From: Halorussus halobius
GTDB lineage: Archaea > Halobacteriota > Halobacteria > Halobacteriales > Haladaptataceae
Assembly (NCBI RefSeq): GCF_004765805.1
Contig: NZ_ML219773.1
Coordinates: 1,231,405-1,295,404, forward strand
Length of the DNA stretch: 64,000 nt
Reading direction: 5' to 3'
The notes beneath the pieces were generated by a model, which did no database searches, was not told the origin of the DNA, and saw only the letters and a program-made list of their open reading frames with translations. Below are positions 51,018-60,598 of the stretch, piece after piece (position 1 is the first letter of the stretch; each line of letters begins with the position of its first letter). The position numbers and the translations under genes are program-made.

Positions 51018-52565
51018 TCACTCCTCGCGAGTCAGTTCCGTGTCGCCCCGGCCGACCCAGTCGGCGAACGTCGCGTCGATGAGCGTTTCGGCCTGCCGGT
51101 CGACGTAGTCGCGCTGCATCCCGTACACCGCCGCCTCGAAGGGCTCGCCGTCGGCGAGTCGGTCGCGGACCCGCTCGCGCTTCCAACTGGCGGGCGTGAC
51201 GCGGTGGCGGGCGCGCTGGCGGAGCGGGTAGAGGTACTTGGCGGCCTGCTGGTCCGAGAGTCCCCGCAACTGGAGGCCGTCCTTGGCGTGGGCGAAGATG
51301 TCGGCGTACACGTCCTCGTGGTCGGTGGTCTCCTCGCCCGCGTTGGTTATCCAGTAGATGTCGGCCGCAAGTCCCTCGCGGGCGGCGTCGTAGAAGTTGT
51401 CCCGCGCGACCACCCAGTCGAGGTGTCGGACCGGATGCTCGCGCCGGAACGTCGATTCGAGCAGGCCTGCGAACGCGGCCTGAAAGGCGATGGAGTCCCT
51501 GACCGTGGGCTGGGCCGCGATGGGACGGAACTCGATGCGGGCGTTGGCCGCCGACCGCGTGGCACCGCCGAACACCGGCCGGACCCACCGCCAGTAGGTG
51601 CCGTGCTTGTGCCGGAAGTGGGCGAACTCGTCGTCGAACCGGTCGCTGGTCTCGACCGGCATCGGGACGACGGTCCGGTCGGCCGCGATGCGCTCGACCG
51701 CCTCCTCGACGCGCTCGAAGTCGCGCGGGAACCGAACCTTGTCGCGGTCGTCGGGGCTGCTGTTGAGGACGGTCTCGAACACGCCGATGCGGTGTTCGTC
51801 CCAGCCGTCGTCGAGGATGGCCTCCGGGCTCGCGTCGGCGTCGTAGAGGTCCGGCGGGAACAGCGGCGAGTTGACCCCGAGCGCGAGCAGGGGGCCGGCG
51901 ACCCGGAGCGCGTACTGGAAGTAGGTCGGCAGGTCCCGGGCGTGGGGCACCTGGTAGTGGGGCTGGATGGAGGTGATGAGGCTCTCGGGCATCACGGTGT
52001 CGGCGTCGAGGCTCACGTGCGGGGCGTCGAGTTCCATGGCGGTCCGGGCCTCGGAGTTGGCCATCGCGTGATACCGGACCGCGTCGCTCATGTTCGAGGC
52101 GACCTGGACGCCCCGGTCGGCCACGCTGTCGGTGAGGTACTCGCGGGCGGTCTCGCCCTCCGGCGGGATGGTCCACATCGCGTCGCTGACCAGCCGCATC
52201 CCCTCCGCGCCGGTGCGGTCCTCGGCCGCCGACAGCCGAGCCTTCACCTCGGCCTCCTGGGCGGCCAGTCCGTGGGGATTGAGCGGCTGCGGGCTGGTCG
52301 ACATCTCGGCGTTGTGCAGCCCCAGTTCCTTCTCGAAGCCGATGAGGTCGAGCAGTTGCCGGGGGACCCGGCGGAGTTCGGCCGTCCCGGCGTCGACCGC
52401 GTAGAACTCGTACTCGAACCCGACGATGGCCTGGGGGTTGTCGAACGTCCCGTCGTCTATCTCCTCGACGATGACCGCGGCCTCCTGGTCGACCTGCGAC
52501 TGGAACTGGTCGGGGTCGACCGACAGCACCTCCTCGACCCGGGTCGCGAGGTCGGATTCGGGCAT
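51018..52565 (-). CDS. GCS2-type glutamate-cysteine ligase family protein
   Basis: This 515-residue protein matches the GCS2/YbdK glutamate-cysteine ligase fold. It begins MPESDLATRVEEVLSVDPDQ, with FEYEFYAVDAGTAEL, LGLHNAEMSTSPQPLNPHGL and, in the middle, MANSEARTAMELDAPHVSLD and FQYALRVAGPLLALGVNSPL. The metal/nucleotide motif IEFRPIAAQPTVRDS is present. Haloarchaea make gamma-glutamylcysteine as their main thiol, and this enzyme could make it. The length is larger than the usual YbdK, so the substrate is not certain. The start is ATG 52565. Confidence 0.72.
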   Translation of the reverse strand: MPESDLATRVEEVLSVDPDQFQSQVDQEAAVIVEEIDDGTFDNPQAIVGFEYEFYAVDAGTAELRRVPRQLLDLIGFEKELGLHNAEMSTSPQPLNPHGLAAQEAEVKARLSAAEDRTGAEGMRLVSDAMWTIPPEGETAREYLTDSVADRGVQVASNMSDAVRYHAMANSEARTAMELDAPHVSLDADTVMPESLITSIQPHYQVPHARDLPTYFQYALRVAGPLLALGVNSPLFPPDLYDADASPEAILDDGWDEHRIGVFETVLNSSPDDRDKVRFPRDFERVEEAVERIAADRTVVPMPVETSDRFDDEFAHFRHKHGTYWRWVRPVFGGATRSAANARIEFRPIAAQPTVRDSIAFQAAFAGLLESTFRREHPVRHLDWVVARDNFYDAAREGLAADIYWITNAGEETTDHEDVYADIFAHAKDGLQLRGLSDQQAAKYLYPLRQRARHRVTPASWKRERVRDRLADGEPFEAAVYGMQRDYVDRQAETLIDATFADWVGRGDTELTREE

Positions 52566-52802
52566 ACCCGCCACGTCTCCCGGAACGGTCTTGAAACCAC
52601 GGGCCACCGCGGTTATCGGGCGTCGCTCGACGCCTCGCGCGCCGCGCTGGATTCGGACCCGAGACGGCCGGGACGTCGACGACGCCGCCCGTGCCGAGCG
52701 GAGGAGCGTTCGACGACGAGGCCAATGGCGAACGCGCGAACGGCGTCGCGAGCGGGGACCGACCCGCGGCGTTTAAATTCACCCGGTAAGTACTCCCGGT
52801 CG

Positions 52803-54671
52803 ATGGAGTTCGGGGAGTTCGCGGCCGCGGCGGCCGAGGTCGAGTCGCTGAGCGCCGACACCGAGATAACCGAGCGAGTGACGGCCCTGTTCGAGACCGC
52901 GGGCGAGGCCCGCCGCGCCCCGGGCGACGAGACCGCGAGCGACGACCTCCCCGTGCTGGCGCGGTTCGTCCAGGGGCGGGTGTTCCCGGCGTGGTCCTCG
53001 CGAACCCTCGACGTCGGGCCGAACTACTGCTACGAGGCCATCGCGCGGGCCGCCGGCACCAACGTCTCTGCTGCGGACGTCGAACGGCGACTCGCGGACG
53101 TGGGCGACATCGGCGCGGTCGCGGCGAGCTACGACTTCGGCGGCCAGCGCGGGCTGGGAGCGTTCGCGTCCGGGGGCGACGGGCGTGACGACGTCGGCGA
53201 TGGCGGAACGAACGACCTCACCGTCGCCGAGGTCGCCGACGAACTCGACGGCCTCGCGGCGGTCGAGGGGTCGGGAAGCCAGGGCACGAAGATAGACGTC
53301 CTTTTCGGGTTGTTCAACCGCGCGAGCAGCGAGGAGGCCCGGTATCTGGCGCGCCTCGTGCTCTCGGAGATGCGCATCGGCGTCGGCGAGGGCACCGTCC
53401 GGGACGCGGTCGCCGCCGCGTTCGACGTGCCGGTCGCGGCGGTCGAGCGCGCGCTCCAGGTGTCGAACGACTACGGCGAGGTGGCCCGCGTCGCCCGCGA
53501 CGAGGGCGAAGCCGGGTTGGACGCCATGGACCTCGAAGTCGGGCGTCCCGTACAGGCGATGCTCGCGCAGGCCGGCACCGTCACCGACGCGCTCGACGAC
53601 TGGGGCGAGGCCGCCGTCGAGTGGAAGTACGACGGCGCGCGCGTTCAGGTCCACCACGACCCCGACGGTCTCGACTGGGACGCCGGGGACGACGCCGCGG
53701 CCGGGGCTGGCGGCGCGACCGACGACCGCGAGGTCGCGGTCTTCTCGCGCAACATGGAGGACGTGACCGACGCGCTCCCGGAGGTCGTCGAGTTCGTCCG
53801 CGAACGCCTCGACGCGCCCGCGATTCTGGACGGCGAGGTCGTCGCCACCGACGACGGCGACCCACTGCCGTTTCAGGAAGTGTTGCGGCGGTTCCGCCGG
53901 AAACACGACGTCGAGCGCGCCCGCGAGGAAGTCGAACTCGACCTGTACGTCTTCGATTGTCTCCACGCGGGCGGCGACGACCTGCTCGGCGACCCCGTCA
54001 CCGACCGCCACGCGCGACTCGAATCGCTGCTCGCCGGCGGGTCCGCGGGCCCAGCGGGCGCGGACAGCACCGACCCGACCGACCCGTCCTCGGGCGTCTC
54101 CGCGCTGTGGGTCGCCGACGACGCCGAGGAGATCGCCGACGTCGAGGCGGCGGCCCTCGACGCGGGCCACGAGGGCATCATGCTCAAGGACCCCGAGTCG
54201 ACGTACTCGCCCGGTCGCCGGGGGAAAAACTGGCTCAAGCGCAAACCCGACGTCGAGACCCTCGACCTCGTGGTCACGGGCGCGGAGTGGGGCGAGGGCC
54301 GCCGGGCGAACGTCCTCGGCACCTTCCTGCTGTCGGCGCGGGCCGACGAGCCGGACGGCGGCGAGGACAGGGCGAGCGGGGGCGGCACGGAGTTCGAGAC
54401 CATCGGCAAGGTCGCCACGGGCGTCACCGACGAGCAACTCGACGACCTGACGGACCTGCTCGACCCCCACGTCAGGAGCCAGGACGGCCAATCGGTAGAC
54501 GTCGAGCCCGCCGTCGTCTTCGAGGTGGGCTACGAGGAGATACAGGCGTCGCCCACCTACTCGTCGGGCTATGCCCTTCGATTCCCTCGATTCCTCGGCG
54601 TCCGGTCGGACAAGGACCCGGCCGACGCCGACTCGCTGGCGCGGGTCGAGCGACTGGCCGAGATGCAGTGA
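52803..54671 (+). CDS. ligA: ATP-dependent DNA ligase
   Basis: This 622-residue ligase has the adenylation motif EWKYDGAR with the catalytic lysine at residue 275. Next come VFSRNMEDVT, ILDGEVVA, LYVFDCLHAGGDDLL, EGIMLKDPESTYSPGRRGKN and WLKRKP. The DNA-binding domain is N-terminal (about 1-210), with an acidic insertion (GDGRDDVGDGGTND) near residues 125-140. The OB-fold is at the end. It seals nicks in replication and repair. A GTTTAAATTC box lies about 29 bases before the ATG. Confidence 0.95.
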   Translation: MEFGEFAAAAAEVESLSADTEITERVTALFETAGEARRAPGDETASDDLPVLARFVQGRVFPAWSSRTLDVGPNYCYEAIARAAGTNVSAADVERRLADVGDIGAVAASYDFGGQRGLGAFASGGDGRDDVGDGGTNDLTVAEVADELDGLAAVEGSGSQGTKIDVLFGLFNRASSEEARYLARLVLSEMRIGVGEGTVRDAVAAAFDVPVAAVERALQVSNDYGEVARVARDEGEAGLDAMDLEVGRPVQAMLAQAGTVTDALDDWGEAAVEWKYDGARVQVHHDPDGLDWDAGDDAAAGAGGATDDREVAVFSRNMEDVTDALPEVVEFVRERLDAPAILDGEVVATDDGDPLPFQEVLRRFRRKHDVERAREEVELDLYVFDCLHAGGDDLLGDPVTDRHARLESLLAGGSAGPAGADSTDPTDPSSGVSALWVADDAEEIADVEAAALDAGHEGIMLKDPESTYSPGRRGKNWLKRKPDVETLDLVVTGAEWGEGRRANVLGTFLLSARADEPDGGEDRASGGGTEFETIGKVATGVTDEQLDDLTDLLDPHVRSQDGQSVDVEPAVVFEVGYEEIQASPTYSSGYALRFPRFLGVRSDKDPADADSLARVERLAEMQ

Positions 54672-54747
54672 CCGACCCGCCGCCCACCCGTCACCGCTCT
54701 CGTTCGCCGACCCACCTTTAAGGAACTCGACGTTGGCCGTCTATCGG

Positions 54748-54978
54748 ATGGCATCCGACGAGACCGACGACCACCGGAAGGCCGACCACTACCGCCACCC
54801 GGACGGCACCGACGAGATCGTGTTCGCTGCCGACGAGGGCCACGTCCTGACGGTCCGGGAGTACCGGCGCGTCGAGGAGTTCGAGCGGGCCGTCGCCGAC
54901 GCCGACTACGTCGGTACCCACGAAGGCGTCGCGGAACTCCCCGGCGTCGAGGCGTTCGAGGACGGCCCCGAGGAGTAG
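54748..54978 (+). CDS. Small acidic haloarchaeal protein
   Basis: This 76-residue protein begins MASDETDDHRKADHYRHPDG and continues TDEIVFAADEGHVLTVREYR and RVEEFERAVADADYVGTHEG. It has no Cys and no membrane segment; the middle is a beta-hairpin plus helix. No family is recognised. A CCTTTAAGG box lies about 30 bases before the ATG, so it is transcribed on its own after ligA. Confidence 0.72.
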   Translation: MASDETDDHRKADHYRHPDGTDEIVFAADEGHVLTVREYRRVEEFERAVADADYVGTHEGVAELPGVEAFEDGPEE

Positions 54979-55051
54979 GCCGGTGGCGCGACCCCGTCCG
55001 GATTCGTTTCGACAACCGTTTTAGGCCGGGGCTATTTTGGCCGCGTATAAG

Positions 55052-57169
55052 ATGGGTTCGTGTATCATCTGTGGGGCTCCTGCCGACGGCGCGATCTGCG
55101 AGAGCCACGAGCAGGACGTCCTCTTCGAGTTCACCGGCAACAACCCGAATCAGTTGACGCCGGGTCGGTACTACAGCGGAACTGTCGACGGCTTCGCCGA
55201 GTTCGGCGTCTTCGTCAACGTCGGCGATCAGGTGACGGGGCTGCTCCACCGGAGCGAACTGGACAGGCGACTCGACTCGCTCGACTGGGACGAGGGCGAC
55301 GAGGTGTTCGTGCAGGTCACCGGCGTCCGCGACAACGGCAACGTCGACCTCGGCTGGTCGCTCCGCCAGTCCGAACGCGAGTTCCGGGGCAAACTGCTGG
55401 ACGACCCCGAGCGCGGCGCGGTCCTCCCCGACGAGCCCGACGACGGGGACGCCGCCGGGGCCGACGAGGGCCGCGAGACCTCGACCGACGGCGCAGGTGC
55501 GGCCGCCCGGACCGACGGGGACGAGACGGAATCCGCGTCGACCGACGAGACGGAATCCGCGTCGACCGACGAGACCGAAGCCGCGTCGACCGACGCGACG
55601 ACTGACGCCGACTCGGGGACCGACGCCGAAACGGCGACCGACGAGTCCGAGCCGTCCCGGGTCCAGATCGCCACGCTGCGCGACCGCGTCGACGAGACCG
55701 TCCGCATCGAGGGCGAGGTCGTCGGGGCGCGCCAGACCGGCGGCCCGACGATTTTCGAGGTCCGCGACGAGTCGGCGACCGTCGACTGCGCCGCGTTCGT
55801 GGAGGCGGGCGTCCGGGCCTACCCCGAGGTCGAGACCGGCGACTTCGTGCGCCTCGACGGCGAGGTCGAACTCCGGCACAACGAGTTGCAGGTCGAGACC
55901 GACGACCTCACGGAGCTGGACGGCGACGACCGCGAGGCGGTCGAGACCCGACTCGAAGACGCGCTCCGCGAGGAGGCTCGTCCGGACGACGTCGACCTGC
56001 TGGCCGACCACGAGCCGGTGGCGGCCGTCCACGACCGCATCCGCGACGCCGCCGAGACCGTCCGCCGGGCCGTGATCGAGTCCCGGCCGGTCATCGTGCG
56101 CCACGACGCCACCGCCGACGGCTACGTCGCGGGGGCGGCAATCGAGCGCGCGGTCCTGCCGCTGGTGCGCGACGAGCACGCCCAGAGCGACGCCGAGTAC
56201 CACTACTTCGACCGGCGGCCGCTCGAAGGCGGCGACTACGACATGGCCGACGCCACGAAGGACGTGACCCAGATGCTCGACAACCGCGAGCGCCACGACG
56301 AGAAGCTCCCGCTGTTCGTGGTCGTCGGGGCGGGCAGCACCGTCGAGTCGGCCGACGGGCTCGAACTGCTCGACGTCTACGACACGCCCCGCGTCGTCGT
56401 CGACGCGGGTTCGCCCGACGAGGGCGTGGCCGACCTCGCCGACGTGGTCGTGAACCCGCACCTCGACGGCGCGGACGCCGACGACGTGACTGCGGGCGTC
56501 CTCGGCGCGAACCTCGCGGCCCACGTCAACGACGACGTGCGCGGCGGGGTCTCCCACCTGCCGGCCGTGAGCTACTGGGACGAGGCCCCCGAGGCGTACG
56601 TCGACCTCGCCGCCGAGGCCGACTACGAGGACTCCCACACCGACGCGCTCCGCGAGGCGGTCGCGCTGGAGGCGTACTACCAGTCCTACGAGGACAAGCG
56701 CGAACTCGTCACCGACCTGCTGTTCGAGCACGACAAGCGCGACCTGGCCGAGCACGTCGCCGAGCAGTTCCGGACGAAGCTCGAGACCGAGATCGAGACC
56801 GTCGAGCCCAACCTCGCCATCCGGGGCGAGAACGACGTCTCCTTTACCGTCCTCGACACCGAGGCGTTCACCCACCGGTTCGACTTCCCGCCGACCGACC
56901 TCCTGCTCGACGAGATTCACCGGCGCGAACTCGGTGCCGGAGACGCGCCGGGCGACCACCACGTCACGCTCGGATTCGACGAGGACGAGATTCGCGTCCG
57001 GAGCGACGGTCGCGTGAACGCCCGCGCGGTCGCCGACGCGGCCGACGAGAAGTCCCCCGAGGCCGGCATCGCGGCGAAGGGTACTCGCGACGGTCGCATC
57101 GAGTTCCTCGTCGGCGAGCGCGACGCCGCGCTCGACGCCGTGGTCGAGGCTATCGCCGAACAGTTGTAG
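55052..57169 (+). CDS. DHH-family protein with S1/OB domains and zinc finger
   Basis: This 705-residue protein starts MGSCIICGAPADGAICESHE, a four-ligand zinc motif. It has an S1-type OB domain (GRYYSGTVDGFAEFGVFVNV), a Thr/Glu/Ser-rich linker with 24-bp tandem repeats encoding ESASTDET (about residues 155-182), a second OB domain (VRIEGEVVGARQTGGPTIFE) and a DHH/RecJ-like module. In the DHH module the usual DHD/DHH signatures are replaced: RPVIVRHDATADGYVAGAAI keeps the DxD-like turn and PRVVVDAGSP the other. It acts on nucleic acids. The start is ATG 55052 (CGTTTTAGG box about 30 bases before). Confidence 0.85.
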   Translation: MGSCIICGAPADGAICESHEQDVLFEFTGNNPNQLTPGRYYSGTVDGFAEFGVFVNVGDQVTGLLHRSELDRRLDSLDWDEGDEVFVQVTGVRDNGNVDLGWSLRQSEREFRGKLLDDPERGAVLPDEPDDGDAAGADEGRETSTDGAGAAARTDGDETESASTDETESASTDETEAASTDATTDADSGTDAETATDESEPSRVQIATLRDRVDETVRIEGEVVGARQTGGPTIFEVRDESATVDCAAFVEAGVRAYPEVETGDFVRLDGEVELRHNELQVETDDLTELDGDDREAVETRLEDALREEARPDDVDLLADHEPVAAVHDRIRDAAETVRRAVIESRPVIVRHDATADGYVAGAAIERAVLPLVRDEHAQSDAEYHYFDRRPLEGGDYDMADATKDVTQMLDNRERHDEKLPLFVVVGAGSTVESADGLELLDVYDTPRVVVDAGSPDEGVADLADVVVNPHLDGADADDVTAGVLGANLAAHVNDDVRGGVSHLPAVSYWDEAPEAYVDLAAEADYEDSHTDALREAVALEAYYQSYEDKRELVTDLLFEHDKRDLAEHVAEQFRTKLETEIETVEPNLAIRGENDVSFTVLDTEAFTHRFDFPPTDLLLDEIHRRELGAGDAPGDHHVTLGFDEDEIRVRSDGRVNARAVADAADEKSPEAGIAAKGTRDGRIEFLVGERDAALDAVVEAIAEQL

Positions 57170-57463
57170 CGTACGAGTTCTCCTTCCTCGTCGCGGTCGT
57201 CGACCATCACGTCACGATACCCACCTCACCATCAGCATCGCTCACGTCGAACTGCCGTCGGGCTCGCTCGCGTTCCGAACCGCCGTCGGGTGGGACCGAA
57301 AGGGGCAGGACGCTTTCTACAGCCCACCGGTGAAACTGACGACGACGATCGCATCTCGGGACGTCCCGCCCGTATCCCGCCGGCCGGTGGCTTGTTCGAC
57401 CGTCGCACTCCGGAGATTCGTAGACGACACTCTTATCCACCCGAACCGCCCAAATACGACCCA

Positions 57464-59119
57464 ATGAGTACCGAGACGCCGGACGCCACCGAGACCGAGG
57501 CGTTCGAGCGAGTCTGCGAGGAGTTGGTCGAGCGCATCCTCGCGGGCGAAGTCGAGCGCGACGAGTTGGAGAGCGAGAAGCTGTCGGTCTGCTCGGAGCA
57601 TTCGTCGCCCAAGGTCCCGAAGAACTCCGAACTGCTCGACTACGCGCCCGACGAGCGCCGCGAGGACTTGCAGGAAGTCCTCCAGCGCAAGCCCGTCCGG
57701 ACCGCGTCGGGCGTCTCGCCGGTCGCCATCATGACCAGTCCCCACCAGTGTCCCCACGGCAAGTGTCTCTACTGTCCGGGCGGCCCCGGCTCGGAGTTCT
57801 CCTCCTCTCAGAGCTACACCGGCCACGAGCCGGCGGCCGCGCGCGGCGTCCAGAACGACTACGACCCGTACGGGCAGGTGACTCTGCGGCTCGAACAGCT
57901 CCGGGAAATCGGCCACCCCGTCGACAAGGTCGAACTCATCCTGATGGGCGGGACGATGACCGCCCGGAGCCACGACTATCAGGAGTGGTTCGTCAAGCGC
58001 GCGCTCGAAGCGATGAACGACTACGACGCCGACGCCGAACCCGAGCCCGCCGAGGACGAGAGCTTCGCGCCCGACCCCGAGACGGTCGACTTTCGGTACC
58101 TCGAAGACGTGATCGCCGAGAACGAGCAAAACGACGTGCGGGCCATCGGTATCACCTTCGAGACCAAGCCCGACTGGTGTGACCCCGAGCAGATAGACCG
58201 GATGCTCGATTTGGGGGGCACGAAGGTCGAAGTGGGCGTCCAGACCACCTACGAGCGCATCAACCGCGAGATGCACCGCGGCCACGGCGTACAGGCCTCC
58301 ATCGACGCCAACCGGCGGCTCCGGGACGCGGCGTTCAAGGTCGGCTTCCACATGATGCCCGGCCAGCCCGGCATGTCCAAGGAGATGTGTCTGGCGGACT
58401 TCCGGCGGCTGTTCGAGGACGAGAAGTACAGGCCCGACTACCTCAAGATATACCCGACGCTAGTGGTCCGGGGGACCGCGACCTACGACTCGTGGCACCG
58501 CGACGAGTACGAACCGCTCCGCAACGAGGAGGCGGCCGAACTCGTCGCCGAGATAAAGTCGATGATTCCCAAGTACACCCGGCTCCAGCGCGTGCAACGG
58601 GACATCCCCGCCGACTTCATCGACGCGGGCGTCTGGAAGTCGAACCTCCGCCAGTTGGCCCGCCAGCGGATGGACGACCACGGCTGGGAGTGTGACTGCA
58701 TCCGGTGTCGCGAGGTCGGGATGAACGACGCCGACCCCGAGACCGTCGACCTCGACGTGTTGACCTACGAGGCCGCCGGCGGCACCGAACACTTCATCAG
58801 CTACGAGGACCCCGAGAAGGACCTCCTGATAGGGTTCTGCCGGCTACGCGAACCCGGCAATCCCGTGCGTCGGGAACTGGCGAACGCCGCACTCGTCCGC
58901 GAGTTGCACGTCTACGGCCCGATGGTGGAGGTGGGCGACGAATCGTACGACTGGCAACACAAGGGCTACGGCCGGAAGCTCCTCCGGAAAGCCGAGGCGA
59001 TGGCGGCCGACGCGGGCTACGACAAGCTCAGCGTCATCTCGGGCATCGGCGCGCGCGAGTACTACCGCGAGAAGCTGGGCTACCATCAGGACGGGCCGTA
59101 CGTGAGCAAGCGGTTGTGA
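57464..59119 (+). CDS. elp3: Elp3: tRNA wobble-uridine carboxymethyl synthase
   Basis: This 551-residue enzyme joins a radical-SAM domain to a GNAT acetyltransferase. The iron-sulphur cysteines are C96, C101 and C104 (CPHGKCLYC), followed by PGGPGSEFSSSQSYTGHEPA and ELILMGGTMTARSHDYQ. The radical-SAM core continues to about residue 375, with ETKPDWCDPEQIDRML. The GNAT domain lies from about 410 and ends KLGYHQDGPYVSKRL. Elp3 modifies the wobble uridine of tRNAs with acetyl-CoA and SAM. The 294 bases before it hold only the CTCTTATCC promoter about 30 bases upstream of the ATG. Confidence 0.95.
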   Translation: MSTETPDATETEAFERVCEELVERILAGEVERDELESEKLSVCSEHSSPKVPKNSELLDYAPDERREDLQEVLQRKPVRTASGVSPVAIMTSPHQCPHGKCLYCPGGPGSEFSSSQSYTGHEPAAARGVQNDYDPYGQVTLRLEQLREIGHPVDKVELILMGGTMTARSHDYQEWFVKRALEAMNDYDADAEPEPAEDESFAPDPETVDFRYLEDVIAENEQNDVRAIGITFETKPDWCDPEQIDRMLDLGGTKVEVGVQTTYERINREMHRGHGVQASIDANRRLRDAAFKVGFHMMPGQPGMSKEMCLADFRRLFEDEKYRPDYLKIYPTLVVRGTATYDSWHRDEYEPLRNEEAAELVAEIKSMIPKYTRLQRVQRDIPADFIDAGVWKSNLRQLARQRMDDHGWECDCIRCREVGMNDADPETVDLDVLTYEAAGGTEHFISYEDPEKDLLIGFCRLREPGNPVRRELANAALVRELHVYGPMVEVGDESYDWQHKGYGRKLLRKAEAMAADAGYDKLSVISGIGAREYYREKLGYHQDGPYVSKRL

Positions 59120-59275
59120 CTGCTCTCGGCGACGGCGACCCCCCGTCAGTCGCGTCGCTCGCTCCCGGGGTCGCTCGCGGCTCGCTGTTCGACGTCACGG
59201 TCGGGCCGGCCGACCCGCCGACTCAGCGAAACCCGGCGATTTTTGTCCGTCGACGGACAGTCACCGGATGTCGAC

Positions 59276-60520
59276 ATGAGATCGCACACGCGTCGGGCCG
59301 TCCTCGGAGCGGCGGCTGGCGTCGGCGTCGGTTTCGCCGGCTGTACCGGCCTCGTCGAGGAGAGCCGCGACATCGTGGCCGACGACCGCACGACCGAATC
59401 GACACCCGAAACCACGACCACGCCCGAACCGTTCGACTCGGTCGACGGCCGGTGGGAACGCTACATGGGCGACCTCGGAGCGACTGGCAACACCGACGAC
59501 TACGGGCCGGCGACCGACCCACGGACAGTCTGGCGGTTTCGAGCCAGCGACCACGTGGGGTCGCCGGTCGTCGCCGACGGGAAGGTCTTCATCGGCGACG
59601 ACGCCGACGGCGTGGTCTGTCTCGACGCCCGCACTGGCGACCAAGAGTGGGAACTCAGGGAGTCGATAACCAACAGCCGGTTCGTCCGGTCGCTGGCGGT
59701 CCACGAGGACAGGCTGTACGCGTCGCTCAACTGGGGCGACCACAACACCCGACACTACGAGCTGTCGTTTTCGGGCGACGAACTGTGGCAGACCGGCAAC
59801 CCGCGGAGCAACCGGACCACCGCGGTCGTGACGGACGCCCACCTCTACGCCGTCTCGGTGGTGACTCACGACGACGACGACATATTGCACGCGTTCGACC
59901 GCGAAACCGGCGAAGTCGTCTGGAAGACCGAGGACCCTCTCGACACCGACCGAACGGACACCGACGTCTACGGGCCGGTCGTCCACGACGGTCTCCCGTA
60001 CGTCGGCCACGACGACTACGTGTCTTTGGTCGACCCGACCGACGGCTCCCCGCAGTGGACCGTCGAGATCGAGGACGGCGGGTACGCCACCGCGTTCCCG
60101 ACCGCCGCCGACGACGCCCTCTACTCGGCACACGTACGGACCCTCGTCGCGCTCGACGCCGGGTCGGGCGAACACCTGTGGAGCGCGGACTTCGACTCCA
60201 GCATCAGAAACTCCGTCGCGGTCGACGAGGAGTCGGTGTACGTCGTGAACGCCAACGGGGCGTTCGCGCTCGACCGCGAGACCGGCGAGCGCCTGTGGTC
60301 GTACTCGCTCGAAGGCAGCCAGGACCGGTCGGCTCCGGTCGTGGGCGTCGACACCGTCTACTTCGGGATGGACCAGACGCTCCACGCCGTTACCGCCGAC
60401 GGGGGCGAACAGCGCTGGACGATTCGGTTCGACGGCGAGATTCGCTCCGCGCCCGCGGTGGTCGGCAACAAACTCTTCGTCGGGGCCGGCGAGGAACTGG
60501 TCGCTGTCGGCGTCGAATGA
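59276..60520 (+). CDS. PQQ-like beta-propeller lipoprotein
   Basis: This 414-residue secreted protein starts MRSHTRRAVLGAAAGVGVGF with a twin-arginine-like signal and a lipobox GFAGC near residue 23. A Thr/Glu/Pro linker precedes eight repeats of a PQQ-type blade (GKVFIGDDADGVVCLDARTG, DHLYAVSVV-like, SGEHLWSADFDSS, and so on). Such propellers bind ligands or partners and are not necessarily quinoproteins. The gene is followed closely by the MBL hydrolase on the same strand. Confidence 0.88.
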   Translation: MRSHTRRAVLGAAAGVGVGFAGCTGLVEESRDIVADDRTTESTPETTTTPEPFDSVDGRWERYMGDLGATGNTDDYGPATDPRTVWRFRASDHVGSPVVADGKVFIGDDADGVVCLDARTGDQEWELRESITNSRFVRSLAVHEDRLYASLNWGDHNTRHYELSFSGDELWQTGNPRSNRTTAVVTDAHLYAVSVVTHDDDDILHAFDRETGEVVWKTEDPLDTDRTDTDVYGPVVHDGLPYVGHDDYVSLVDPTDGSPQWTVEIEDGGYATAFPTAADDALYSAHVRTLVALDAGSGEHLWSADFDSSIRNSVAVDEESVYVVNANGAFALDRETGERLWSYSLEGSQDRSAPVVGVDTVYFGMDQTLHAVTADGGEQRWTIRFDGEIRSAPAVVGNKLFVGAGEELVAVGVE

Positions 60521-60598
60521 CTCGGCGTGAGACCGCCCGCACGTCTCGGCACGAGGTCGGGCCACCCGGTTTTAGTGCGCGAGCGAACTACCCGCCCC

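Noticed and set aside
57170..57463. Minus-strand frame at 57207-57464
   Set aside because: It lies in the promoter gap of elp3, has weak codon bias and no domain.
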